From Stratiolaelaps scimitus (taxonomy: Eukaryota; Arthropoda; Arachnida; Mesostigmata; Laelapidae): a stretch of 64,000 nt of DNA. Positions 49,051-61,270 of the stretch are shown here, piece by piece. The position numbers were made by a program, and so were the translations under genes. The notes under the pieces were generated by a model. It was given only the letters and a program-made list of their open reading frames with translations. It had not been told where the DNA came from and ran no database searches. The stretch is from the NCBI GenBank assembly GCA_019614645.1, contig JABWDB010000012.1, positions 4,216,001-4,280,000 on the forward strand, written 5' to 3'. How positions within the stretch are numbered: the stretch's first letter is position 1; the number at the start of each line of letters is the position of its first letter.

Positions 49051-52000
49051 TAAATGCTGTTTAGATAAGGGGTAGGCCGTCAAATCGAGCCTGTGTGTCG
49101 GGTTGTCTATCGCCGGAAGGCGAAAGGTGCGTTTTTTCTCTCTGCATGGATATCGAACGCATTCTAGTATTCAACCCACTTAGGCTTTTAGCAGCTTGGG
49201 ACGTACTTCTTTGTGAAATATGCCAGTCGGCAGATTGCCACTTGGTAAATTCAACGTTAGCGGGGGCGTGTTCAAATCATAGCGTAGACTCACAATGGTG
49301 CGGACACTTCACCCCGACACTTCTCATAGTGACGCGGTTGAGATCACTGCGTTAGCATTACTAATTAGCAACTCGTCGCCTAGTCCTGATAACTCGAGCC
49401 GGGGGAGCGGGGGCGGTCACCTAATTGTAGACTGTTGGCAATCTTACCTACATTGTATCTGATATCTACAATCGACAAATGATCATGATTAGATACACAA
49501 CGATCGTCATATCACATATTGCTTATATACACATCTGTATAAAACGGATCAATGATCGCCAAGAGCATAACACCCGACAGATTATAGTTGGATTGATTAC
49601 ATGATAGTTATATATTTACGTCGGTTTTTGCTTGCGACAACGTCACCTTGCGTAGGCTAGTAGCAACCACCTAGGAAAGAGACAGACTCTCAGCAGAGGT
49701 TTTAGCAGATCGAGGCGTGTTCTCGTCCACGTCGGCTCCCTGCGCTGGATCAGTCCACTTTCTTAGGAAACTGTTATGTCTCTAGTGGTGTCAGTGCGTT
49801 GCAATAAAATCTCCTCGTCTGCAAACACAACAGCAAAAGAGAAATAGGCTAAGAACGACGGTAACCACTATAATCGTGACATTGTGAAGTGCTTCTTTAA
49901 CCCTGACAAATTTCGAATGGCATCTTCAGTGGCATGCTTGTTTTATCTAAAGAAATATAAGTTTTATTATCTCATTTTTATTATTACTATTATTATTATT
50001 CTATTATCATCACCACCATTATTTTCGACAGATGGATAATATCGAAGGCTCTATACAGGGGATGTCATGGCTCCATACATAGTCATAGCTTGCCTCGGGA
50101 TCAATGGGACTGATAACGGTCTGGTGTGATTTCGCAAGTAGCATTTCATTGATCGAAACACGAGAGCTCGGTTGAGTTCATTTCTTTGACCGCTTCTAAA
50201 AAAAATATGCCGCACCAATGACTCAAGCAGATGAACCGTTTATTGAACAGTACCGCTGAAGTGATTCCTCGTTCTGGAATACGACGAAACGAGCACTCAA
50301 TCAGTCTTGCATTAGCGAGGCGTTACCAATTTTTTATCCCTTTAATTTCACCCAAAAAAAAGCCCGCTTCAATATTTAAGTACAGCTATCCAGGCAAGCC
50401 TGGAGCATTGTTCACCACATAACCACGTGATCTTTATTTAGATAGAAAAAAAAGATCACCGCTTATTATCTTATATCATTTCATGTCACTTATGTTCATG
50501 ACATTCAACCAGTTTAGCTAGTTTAGAATACCTCTTTTTTCCCTTACTTTCTCTTCTCGTAGATAACGTTTTCTTTAGTGAGGAAAGGGGTTGCGCGATT
50601 GAATAATGGACCGCGCATCCCGGCTAAAAAAATGTCAAAGGTATTCGCGAGTGACGATGCAGGATTCAACATCGAATGGGTTGACGTCAGGGAGCGTCTG
50701 GAGGCTCTAGTGAACTATACGGAGATTCTATGAGCAGCAGCAGCAGCCTACAAAAGTCGAGCCAAAAGCGGCCCCGAGGGGCACGCCTGGAGGCGGCCTA
50801 TCGATGGATGGCTTTTTTTTTGCCGTAATAACACCGATTTCTTTGTACAATCGCCAGCTAGATTTTTCGATGTCGTCGACTTCGTCGTCGTTGTATTGAA
50901 ACCCATTGAATTAGTCTTCGTCTTTTCTTTTTTGTTACCTCGAATCGTAGGGATCCATTTTTTGTTCTATTTTCTACTTTTTTTTGTGGATTTGCGCTAT
51001 TCATTCGTGTTGTATTTAGTCTGGCCATGTCCAGCTTCCTCGTTGGCTAGGTCTTTTTCGACGTCATCTCTCCCGCGGCGGATCTCGCTTATGCTTAAAG
51101 TAGCGACACTACACTTAACCGGCAGTTCGAGGCCGTACACGCCAGCGGCAACGATAACACCGCTTTTTTGGAAGGCTCTTCTAAACTACAAGCAGATGCA
51201 TCGTAACTGACAGCATCTTCGGCGAGCATCCATCAAATATCAAGCAACAACATGTGTAACACGACAGTGTCACAAATCCGTGCATCTATCTTCAGTGAAA
51301 TCGTAGCGTCGCTTGGCGGATCGTCGTCTTCCATAAACGAATATAGAATACAGAAGAAAAAAGCACACAACTCCACGCCAGATTAATTTCTAGGTTGGAT
51401 CCGTTCATAACTAATTATACGGCACACTGCCGCCAGGGAGACAGAGAGAGAGAGAGGGGAGGGGCGAGACGCAGAAATAGTCTAGGTTCTAGTGAAAATG
51501 AACAGGGCACGTTTGACAGACATATGTCGGGTGGTGTCAGCTCACGGACGGACTCACGGTCATAAATGAACAGTTGTCGTCGTTGTCACGTTCGTGCAGC
51601 GCGGCAACGCGGCAACGATGGCTAAAATAGTTAGTCATTTTGTGGCGGAATAGACCTTGAACCCATCAACTGACGCTAGACTGGTCCAAGGTTCCCTGGC
51701 ACTGTTGGGGAGGTGGGGATGTTGGGGAGGTATCATTTAATTTTGATCTTTGAATGTGTTTTTTTTCTTCTTATTTTGTGCCTCGTCGTGTCGGCTGTGC
51801 TATGTCGTCTGTGCGATATTAGCTATCCGAGAAGTTGTCGGCGGAGAAGGACAAACTATCGGTGGCGTCGACGACATCATTATCGCCTTCATTTGAAGTT
51901 GTCACAGTTCGATGTACGGTAGACAGAGGAAATGCGCCACCCTGAAGCCTGTGAGCGCCTGTTTGTCCTGCATCGTCGATCATTGTGTCCTGTACATCCT

Positions 52001-52529
52001 CAGGATCACTCATCGCCCACCTGATCCAATTATCTCCTCGAACCACGGACGCAATTCCGCGTCGTGAGGCTGAATCGTCGCCTCATCCCTGATGTGCTAT
52101 TCACATGAACTATATGCAGCGGTATCTACTAGGTAGCCGGCGAGTAGATCCAGCTCGTAGACGAGCCACGATCGAATTTGACGTAGCCGTTCTCGTCGTT
52201 AATCTCCTTTTATCATATATTATAGTTTGCTTTAGCGGCTCGAAAGATCAACAGCATCAAGAACAGAAAACGCTACCACGAACCGTTTCGCGCCTCCCTA
52301 GATTGACTGGTCACCCGTTGTATGTAGCGCATCGAAGCGCGGAGCGTTCTGACTCTTATTCCTTGTATTTATTCCCCCTCCCTCCCTTGAAGTACTATTC
52401 CTCTGTATCTCCTCAACTATACTTGTGGAACTATCACGTAGTATGAGGTAGTATATTTGCCGTCGGTTCATTCATTCATTATCTCTCTCTGAGACGTCAG
52501 CGCGGACGTCTGGGAACGTTATAGCAGTA

Positions 52530-53090
52530 GCGGCAGTGCCACCACCACCACCAGCTGAAGCCGCAGCCGCCGCTGCCGCCGTCGTCGAAGCGACAAGCGC
52601 GGCGGTTTCGTTCTGTCGCGTGTGGGGGAGTTCTCCCTGCTCTACTCCAGTTGTGCAAGGGCACACTCGCCCTCAAGCGGAGACGGGGCAAGACGAGTGT
52701 CCCTTCTTCACAACGGCGCTAAGTCAGGAAAGGGGTGCGTCCAGGGAGACAGGCAGGCCGACTATCAAGCGGGCAGAGGGCGCAGGCGAACCGGCGCTGT
52801 GCGAGGGGCAACGCGGCAACTACGACTGCGGGCGGCGGTGGCGGCGGTGGCGGCGGCGACGGACCGCGAGTGGCGCTTCGAGAGGAGGAAGAACTGCGAG
52901 AAGAAAGCGCCCGAACGTCGCCATCGGCCGGTCCACGCTGACGCCAACGACGGCCACCGTCAGCGTCGCCGACACGACCACGCGAATCGTTGTCGGGGGG
53001 CCGAATCCTTCGTAGTTTTGCCCGAAGTCTGTTCGCGCACGCGGGTCAGTCGTTCCTTTGGCGGCGGAAGACTTAACTTCATGTCGACTC
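52530..53090. other. Strongly GC-rich island with GGC/GGT repeats
   Basis: Markedly richer in GC and CpG than its surroundings, with a GGC/GGT run at 52831-52859 and long open frames in two plus-strand phases rich in Ala, Arg and Gly. It could be a promoter and first exon; no splice model can be fixed. Confidence 0.5.
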
Positions 53091-54989
53091 TGTCTTGACT
53101 GGGCTGCCTTCAGCGAGCACCGCGACGGCTGCTGTAGCCCTGTTCGCTAGCTAAACAACGCATCGGCTAACGGCCAATGGTTATTACCGTTACGGAAGAG
53201 CGCGTAACGCTTGCCAGCATTGCTCAGTGGTAGTGTTCTCGGTGCCTGCCAGTGGACTCACCCGTGCTAATCTGAGATACCCCCGCGCCCTCCTAATCCC
53301 GTCCGTGGAACAGGACGTGGACGCAAAGTGTGTCTGCGCGCACTGTACGCCCATACCCTGATCGTCCCATCTCTGTTGTTGGTGGCCGAGTCGGTGGCGG
53401 TAGTGCGGCAAATGCTGTCATTTAAGTCGTTAGTGTCAATCAGTGTGGACTGCTGGTGATGTTGTTTTTGCAAAGACGCTACGAAGCTGTCGAGAAAAAA
53501 CACAACGCGTGTTGTATCACTCCGCAACCACCCACCCGCCCACTCAGCCGTCCGCGTGCACAAAACGGTACTTAGACCATTGAATCCTTCGCGTTGTTGA
53601 TGTTTGCTATCAGGACGAGGCGATTGATGTAGACGCCTCACGAGTTCCTGTGCTGGTTACATCGGAAGAAGGGCAGTGGACTAATTTTGCGAGGATATTG
53701 TCGAACGCGACTGGAGCAAATTCGCGCGTGTACGAAGATCTGACGATCAGAAGTGGAGGATATTACATAGCACAGCAGCAGCAGCAGCTAACCCCTCAAT
53801 ACATCTGAGACGCGTACACGCACGCGTTGATGTCATTCAATAGTTGTGCTGCAAATGCGTACGTCACACGGCATTTAGCACTGAACAAACGGATAGCTAC
53901 CACGAACGAGGAGAAGGTTCAGATTTGTGCAACCTGAGGACATCGTGCGTCAGTTACGGTTCATCCCTGTGCAAGTTGAGAACGGACTCGGTGTTTGCCT
54001 GCGTGGAACTACTCCAAGATCAGTCAGGATCGAGTGTTCAGTTGTTCTCGGGCTCAAGAACATCTCGCTCAAACCTTAACATTGTGCCGCAGGGCTCAAT
54101 GATCATAGCCTATCGTAGTTGAAATTGTCCCAGGGCCAATTGGTGGGCTCGAGAATCTTTCGTCGCTCTCGTATCGCCGCACCGAGATTGCTCGTGGAAG
54201 AGCTAGGGGTTGGTTATCCGTCAACAGCGGTGTTTCCGTACGAAGTGAATTATACCGAGGATCGATCTCCGGTAAAGGAATCTGATTCTTCAATCGAAAG
54301 GATTACAAACGACATTTCTACAGTTCTTCAGAGTCGAATCGTCCTCATCATCTAACACACTGACTAACTACTCAACTTGGTAAGTTACCAAATTCTGTAC
54401 TTGGCAATAACCTCAGCTGAATAATCGCTGCTGGACACAGGCGGACCGAGTTGTAGGTGTTAACAAAAAGCATTCATTTTCAGTTTGTATCGACAAAAAC
54501 TCTGTGTGTGTGTGTCTGCGTGTAATTAAAGCAGAAGTCAACTGAGAGAAAAACGGTGCCACAACGTCTTGCAAATGCTCATATTAACGAGAATGATAAG
54601 CACGACACTGTCATATATCATCATAATAATTATGCATGATTGTTTGTGGCTGATAAGCGTAATCGTGAATTCCGATTTAAGAGAAGCCCGTCTACGCATC
54701 GGAAGCCCATCGAAATCCCAGCAGAGACGTACCAAGGTCGTCACTGCACAGAAGCGGTTCCCTGAATAGCCGCTACTGTTTTAGCGACTGCTGTCTCTAT
54801 TCGTTGGTCGACACGACCTTTTAGGTTTCGTTTAATATGTTGAATTAATTGGAGACACATCGACAGTTCTATATTCAGTAGACGATTGAACTTAATCGGA
54901 TTATCTGAACAATATTCTGTGTGAACCAAAAAACATGGTCTCAGTGCAAAGATGACGCGCTTACAAAGGATATGATCACATGCACATGT

Positions 54990-55010
54990 CTATATATATA
55001 TATATATATA
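54990..55010. repeat. (TA)n microsatellite
   Basis: About ten TA units. Confidence 0.9.
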
Positions 55011-55358
55011 GATTTTTTTTATTTCATTTATATATGTTTCACAAATTGTTTCTATGTTTAAACTACCACAACCTGAATATTGTAACAACAAGTGAGCCAC
55101 ATCGCGTTCTAATGAGCACCCTAATTGGGGTGCCATTTATAACGTCTCTGTAGCACCTACCGTGCCCCGTTGAACTAATTGCTGCACATATTCTATTTGT
55201 GGCATTTATCCATGGTAGTTAATTACAAACTTCTCAGACGTGCAATACCCCTGCTGATATTCGATCCGTAGCGATCTGTTGTGGACTTGGCAAACACACT
55301 CGTGTCGCTCGTAATTTTAATTGAAAGAGCCAAAAAGTAAATTTACCGCGATTTTTTC

Positions 55359-55468
55359 AGAGCCAACATTTAACTCAGTCCGACGGAAATGTTTCCGGCG
55401 TCTCTTTCATCGGACAGACAGAGACCACCGGCTTTAAATGCAAATGTGCAACGGTGAGGGGCAAATAG
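55359..55468 (-). mobile_element. tRNA-derived SINE, family 1, copy 7 (diverged)
   Basis: On the minus strand it carries CACCGTTGCACATTTGCAT, then GACTGAGTTAAATGTTGGCT, sharing these segments with copies 3 and 6. The B box is degraded. Confidence 0.5.
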
Positions 55469-56818
55469 CAACAGCCTGGACAAACAATGTAGCTCCCGCA
55501 TGAATTCTCTACCGAAATCGACACAGCTATTTTTATCCTGACGTATCCACCTCGTTCTGAACATCTCTAGGCGAGCTTGTCGAACATCGTCATCGCCAAT
55601 TCTGCTTGCGTTTGCCTAACGATTGGCTAATACACATATGACATGATGAATATCTGACATGGAATATACGAAATATCAAATCAGTTTTATTCTACCTGTA
55701 TGTCAGAGATGAGTTTCAGTCGACGGGCTGGCTCGTTTTTTTTAGCCCCAGTGAAGTTCATCCTATAGCCTCATCGTCGAGGAGCATCGTACTTCGACGA
55801 TGTGATGAGCGTTTCATTGTTAGGACGCTCTGAGCAGCCTCAGCTGCGTTATTCCTTTTGGCTGCACGCGTCTCCACAGCGACTGGTCGTGATCCGCCGG
55901 CAAAAGCTGCTCATCTGCGCGCCTGGTTAGGATCAATCACCTCATCCTTTACCTGGACGTGCTCTCCGCCAAAACGGATTGACCTCTTCGCCCCGTGTTG
56001 GCCGTTCCTGGCACTTACGCCCGATTCGAAAACGGTGATACCCAACCATAATACGGTACATACACCAACTGTGTTGACGGGCACCGCAGACACTTCGATA
56101 TATGATATATATCTATTGTAATTCTCAGGAGGCGAACAGTGGCGAGAAATGGGGTGGGGGTTTCGGGGGTGGGCGACGACCCCTTTGTAAACAACGTAAC
56201 TACCGTGAATATTAAAGGCTACTGTTATACGCTGTTATTGTCGATCACTTTAAGACTAGCGGAGCAATCTGGCCTCTTTAGCGCGTTCGCGTCTATCGCG
56301 CCTCTGTTGCCTCTGCAGATGTGAAAAGATCCTGTCAAATAGACGTCACGTGTAGGAGAACTTTACAACCGCACGTCCAGCCGGACGAACTCGTACGACT
56401 CCCGTAACCGATGTAGCTACTGGAAGAGCTGATGTGCGTTCATTGTTCGTCGTCGCGTAACAGCTGCCGCAAAATGGATTGGTATGATACCCATGATTAT
56501 ATATATGTGTGTGTGTGCGTGAAGATAAATTGCTGCTGCCAACTCCTCGTATTGGCTACATTGCTCTTTGGCTCACACCCGATGTGTGACGAAAAAACTT
56601 ACTCCACCTAGGTTTTGTGTGTTTAAATGAGTTCGTCGTATTCCGCTGTTTGTATTGCTACCGGGTAAGTCGGTAGTCAAACGGGAGAAAAATGATTGAG
56701 CTGCTGCTGAATTCAATTACTATAACTATGCTAAGTGAAGAAAATAATTACATTTTGGAAATGAGCTAAGAAAATTGTGATCGATAGAAAAGAAAACCAT
56801 CATTTTCGTGCTATCCTG

Positions 56819-56842
56819 GATATATATATATATATATATATA
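56819..56842. repeat. (TA)n microsatellite
   Basis: About 12 TA units. Confidence 0.9.
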
Positions 56843-57539
56843 TCGCTAGTCGCTTAACTAAGGATGTTTCCCGCGCTTTCACTGGGAAAGGAAAATGATG
56901 GTCAGCACAGGATAGCACTTTTTCCGTCAAGTCTTCGTACGTTGCACCCAAATATCATATATATATATATATACAGAGCTTTTCCTAAAGATGAAATTTG
57001 AGCTTATTCAAAATGTATTCGAATCCCACCCATTTTTACATAGACATCATATACGGCGCCCGTCTCCTCTGGACGGGAGGAGCTCTGCTAAATTTGTTAC
57101 TAATTTAGCATCTGTTAGATGCTTGTTACAAAATCGGCAACGTGGCCTGTTTTCGGCTTCCTTTCCTTTAGTTTTTCTTTTCTTGTTAATGCATTTCTAT
57201 TGCTCCCATCCCGGAAAAATTAGCCACTCTGCCCACGAACACAAAACCTCAAGATCATTATTCTTAAGAAACACCCAGAGGAGGGTGAGAAGGACAGCAA
57301 TCCGATTTGTTTTGAATACAATGCACATCACTCTCATTAGCATCAGAGTCATCATAGTCATTTTCACCGTTACCCTCAACAACAGCTGATGTGTCCCCGC
57401 GTCCATATACACAGACACACACATACACACATACATATATTACTACATATACGAGAAATGTGCGTTAGCCTATCAGACCTCCCCCAGGACGCTCCCGTTT
57501 CGTTGTCGAAAGAACAAATATTCTACAAGGTCGTTCATT

Positions 57540-58770
57540 ACCGGCGGCAATTGTGGCGGTCGCAGAACAAGGCGGCCTGCACAGCGGCCTGCGGCGCGGG
57601 GCATTTCTGCCTTATCGGACGATTCGTTCGGCTCTGCTCTTATTCTGCTGTGGCGGTACCTCCTCCTTGTTTGTGATAAACAGGTAAGCCAGATCCACCG
57701 TCACGTGGGTCTGGCCCAACGGACACTGTCCACGCCGTGATTGCATAATAACCCAGTTGGGCCTATAGAGCGACGGACGCTGCTGGGCGACGATGGCGAA
57801 GAAAGAAGAAAACTATGCCATCACCGCGTTGAGTGCCTCTATTATATCGTCGATGTAATATGTGCGGTAGCAGCGTACAGCAGCCTGTCCATGCGCGAGT
57901 GCCTTGCGTCGGCCGCCACGGGCCACAGTCAATTGCAGAATTGCGGCAGAAATGTCGCAGCAGCGGTACTGGTGGTTGCGGCGACGGCGTCTGCCGTTTC
58001 AATCCGTCTTTGGCGCCAAATGGCGACCGGCAGTAGCTGCGAGCAAGAAGTCGCCCGTAGTGTCGTATTCTAATAGGCGCAGCAGTAGCAAAAGCTGCAG
58101 GCAGTCGTTGTAAAGTAGTGCAAAGCGCCTCCAGCAGTGGACGATCTGCAGACGCCAGTGGACGGTTACACGAGCTACCGCCCCAGATCTAATACTATTA
58201 TAGAATAGCTACATCTGAGCGAGCGGCAGGGGGGCCTGCCGTCGGCCACGCCGGCCAGCACCAGCATCTGCTGCACGTGCTGCAGCTGTTAGCTGGCTGA
58301 CTCAGTGGCCGGTAACTGCGGGCGGTGGTGGCAATCGGGTGGCTAGTGTTCGTGGTCGACAATCTGCCTCCGCCAGCGACATTGACCCTGGTCACTATCA
58401 AGCAACCAGGCACGTCAACGCCATCATCGACAGCAGTGACAACGACGACGACACAAATGAGCTGCTATTACCGGTGGCGGCGACGGCGGCGGCGGCTACC
58501 GGCATTTCAATGCAACGAAGCTGCTGCTGCTGCTGGTGCAGAATGCTCTTGCGGTAGATCGTAGAAGGTAGGACGCCACAAGGGAAAACATACTGTGGTC
58601 ACGACGATATTAACTAGCCTTATTAACATGGACGACACTGCGCAAAGGCATGAGTGGCCACGGGTGGCGAAGCTCGCAATTGCAGTAGCAGCAGCAGCAG
58701 TAATCTGACAGAAAGCCTCTGACGGACCGGACACCGCAGACGCATAACGCTGCTGCTGCTGTGGCTGCCC
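57540..58770. other. GC-rich island with CTG/CAG/GGC repeats
   Basis: Repeated CGGCGG, CTGCTG and CAGCAG motifs, including CTG at 58520-58541 and CAG at 58687-58701. Open frames on both strands follow the repeats and show no domain. Confidence 0.5.
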
Positions 58771-59389
58771 CATGTGTGGACGAAGCTTGTTTTGAGGAAC
58801 CTTCATCTTTGGAAGGTGTTTTCACAGGACAAGCCTCTGAAGAAGCTGAATGACAGCCGGGCGACAATAGCCGCCATGAATATACGATTTGAGCAAAGGG
58901 TGGAGTTGTGCAGGTGGAGTGGCCGGTGCACGCGTGATCATACAAACTATTCGCGGTCATGAATTTGCCTGTACAGTGTACGACACGCAGAAGACGCAGG
59001 AGTATATGAGAGGTGACGGTGGCGAATGAGGCAGGTGCGCGGCTTGGTGAGGTCGGTTTTTTACGGGGAACATGGATTTGTTGGATTCAAACGAGAGGGG
59101 CGACTGTGGATTAATAAGTGTGAAATGGAATGAGCAGTTGGGTCTAGAGAGCTACGATAATGGGCCGAACGCATCATAGATATTTGATGGGTGTCAGTTT
59201 AAGGAGAACATCTGTATGTAATATAATGCCGTCAATCTTGATCATCTGGGATAAGTGGATTGTTCTATACTGGACTGTTGAGGAAAGGAAATCCTTGCTG
59301 GTATGACGATTTATAGCTGGAATCGTGTGTAATCATGTGTCATTTATCTTAGGAATTGTGCACATAACCTAGATTGATTTAGAAGAAAA

Positions 59390-59429
59390 ACAACAACAAC
59401 AACACCAATAGCAACAGCAACAACAACGA
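59390..59429. repeat. (CAA)n tract
   Basis: Imperfect CAA/CAG repeat with no open frame that I can support. Confidence 0.85.
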
Positions 59430-61225
59430 CCTGGTTGATTGGTGTGCTTGCTATTTGTTTTGTGTTCTTGGTAAAAATAATGTTGTTTTGTCAATAACGG
59501 TAGATCACCCCGTTACGCGAGTCTATTCGGGGTGGCCGGAACGAAAGGTTGTCCGCTCGTTGTTGTCCAGGTATTCGCATAGATGAAAAATCTTCGAAGC
59601 CCTATAATCAACAGTCGTTATCGATCGATGGATAGAATGGGTTCAGTCGCAGCCGCTGTAGCCGCTGTGGTCGTTGTGGACCCCGATCGCGACCATATTT
59701 TCTGCCAGTGATTATGTTATGTACAAGACTGTAATTTCCGTGTATAAAAATCTAATTAAATTCATGCCAATCCAAGATACGGGCAGCGAGGCAGCAGCAC
59801 GACTCGACGGCAGTTAGCTAACATAACATTCGAATAATCTCCTGTTCGAATTTGATCGTGAGCTAACGTCATTCACGTATTCAGCCGAAGTCAACTCACG
59901 CTAATGAAATCAGTTAAAACTACAACGTGTCTGAAACGTGTGTGATCATAGCGTTTTTAGACTTGCACGTTGAAATCCCTCAACACGCAAATAGGTGAAG
60001 TAAGCTATATTTCGTTAGGCGAATGCTTGATCGCAGGGTATTTTATGTTGCATACGCCCGGAAAATAGATTCCACTGGTTATACAAATAAGATGTATAAT
60101 CAAATTACAATCGAAACGTCTCGCGTGTCCTTTCCTCGTCGACGGCAGAGATTCAATTGAAAATGCTCCGGATCCTGATTGAATGGGGCGTCGACCCACG
60201 GCCAGGATACAATTGGCTGGGATGCACACAATAATGTTCGAATCCATAATTCGGCACTGGGTTGAAGCAAAAAGACAAGTAATTGAAATTGAACGAATGT
60301 CGACGCGAAGGCACAAACGTAATTACGTTTGCCGTTCGGAAAGCACACCCTGCAGCTACAGTTTTTTGTCTATGCACCCGGATTACCACATGGCATAAAG
60401 AACATACATAAAAAGCTTGGGATGATGATGATAATAATAATAATGATGATAGTGCAATCATAATTCACCAACTGACTGAATTGCTGTAGTTGCAAAAATG
60501 GATTCAATAATAAACGTAGCAATTCACAAGTATCAATTTCCCACTCGGACGTTCAGCCGAACCAAACTGATCAGATCATGTTTCCTTTCACGTGTATATA
60601 CATATATATATTTTTATATATATAAGAGCAAAGTTTCGCTTTCGTAGTCTGAGTGTCATAATGTGTCAGTTTCATGACGTAAGTTTCGCCAACTTAGGCG
60701 TAAATTCTGCCTCATTTCTGTTCACAAGGAGCCATTGCTCTGCCACCTGACTAATCAATGAAATCCGACTATTTCCACGAAAGGGGATACCTGCCTGATT
60801 TTTGTAGTACAGCTCAAATACATTTACAGAATTCAAGCAAATTTTAGGCTCACTTCGCAAGGTCGTCGCTCACCATTAGGTCGCTCTATAGTCGAGGGAG
60901 AACGAAGCCTGAAAAGCGCACACATTGAAACCGAACCGGCTCAAGTCACCGCTACCATTGATGTTAAGGTTCCTACAGTCTCCTCACGTTTGCTGCACTT
61001 CTCTTCTATCACTTCTTCTTCTATCTCACTGTCGCTGTATCAGCAACAATTCCAGAAGCTGCGTGCAGAATGAGCCATCTTGACGATATCCGCAGCCGCC
61101 TTTTCCGAGTTTTTGTTGCTGATCAAAGGGGCAACGGAAGTCAAACGGGCGGTGCTGACGTTCGTCGTTCGCGCTCGTAGGGTTATCGCAGTGTGATTCT
61201 ATCCTATCACGCCGGTATACGCATC

Positions 61226-61228
<3 letters not shown>

Positions 61229-61262
<34 letters not shown>

Positions 61263-61270
61263 ATATATAT
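61229..61270. repeat. (TA)n microsatellite
   Basis: About 15 units followed by GGATATATATG. Confidence 0.95.

Noticed and set aside
53218..53262. tRNA-Gly-like 5' half (TCAGTGGTAGTGTTCTC)
   Set aside because: No T arm or B box follows, and no acceptor stem can pair.
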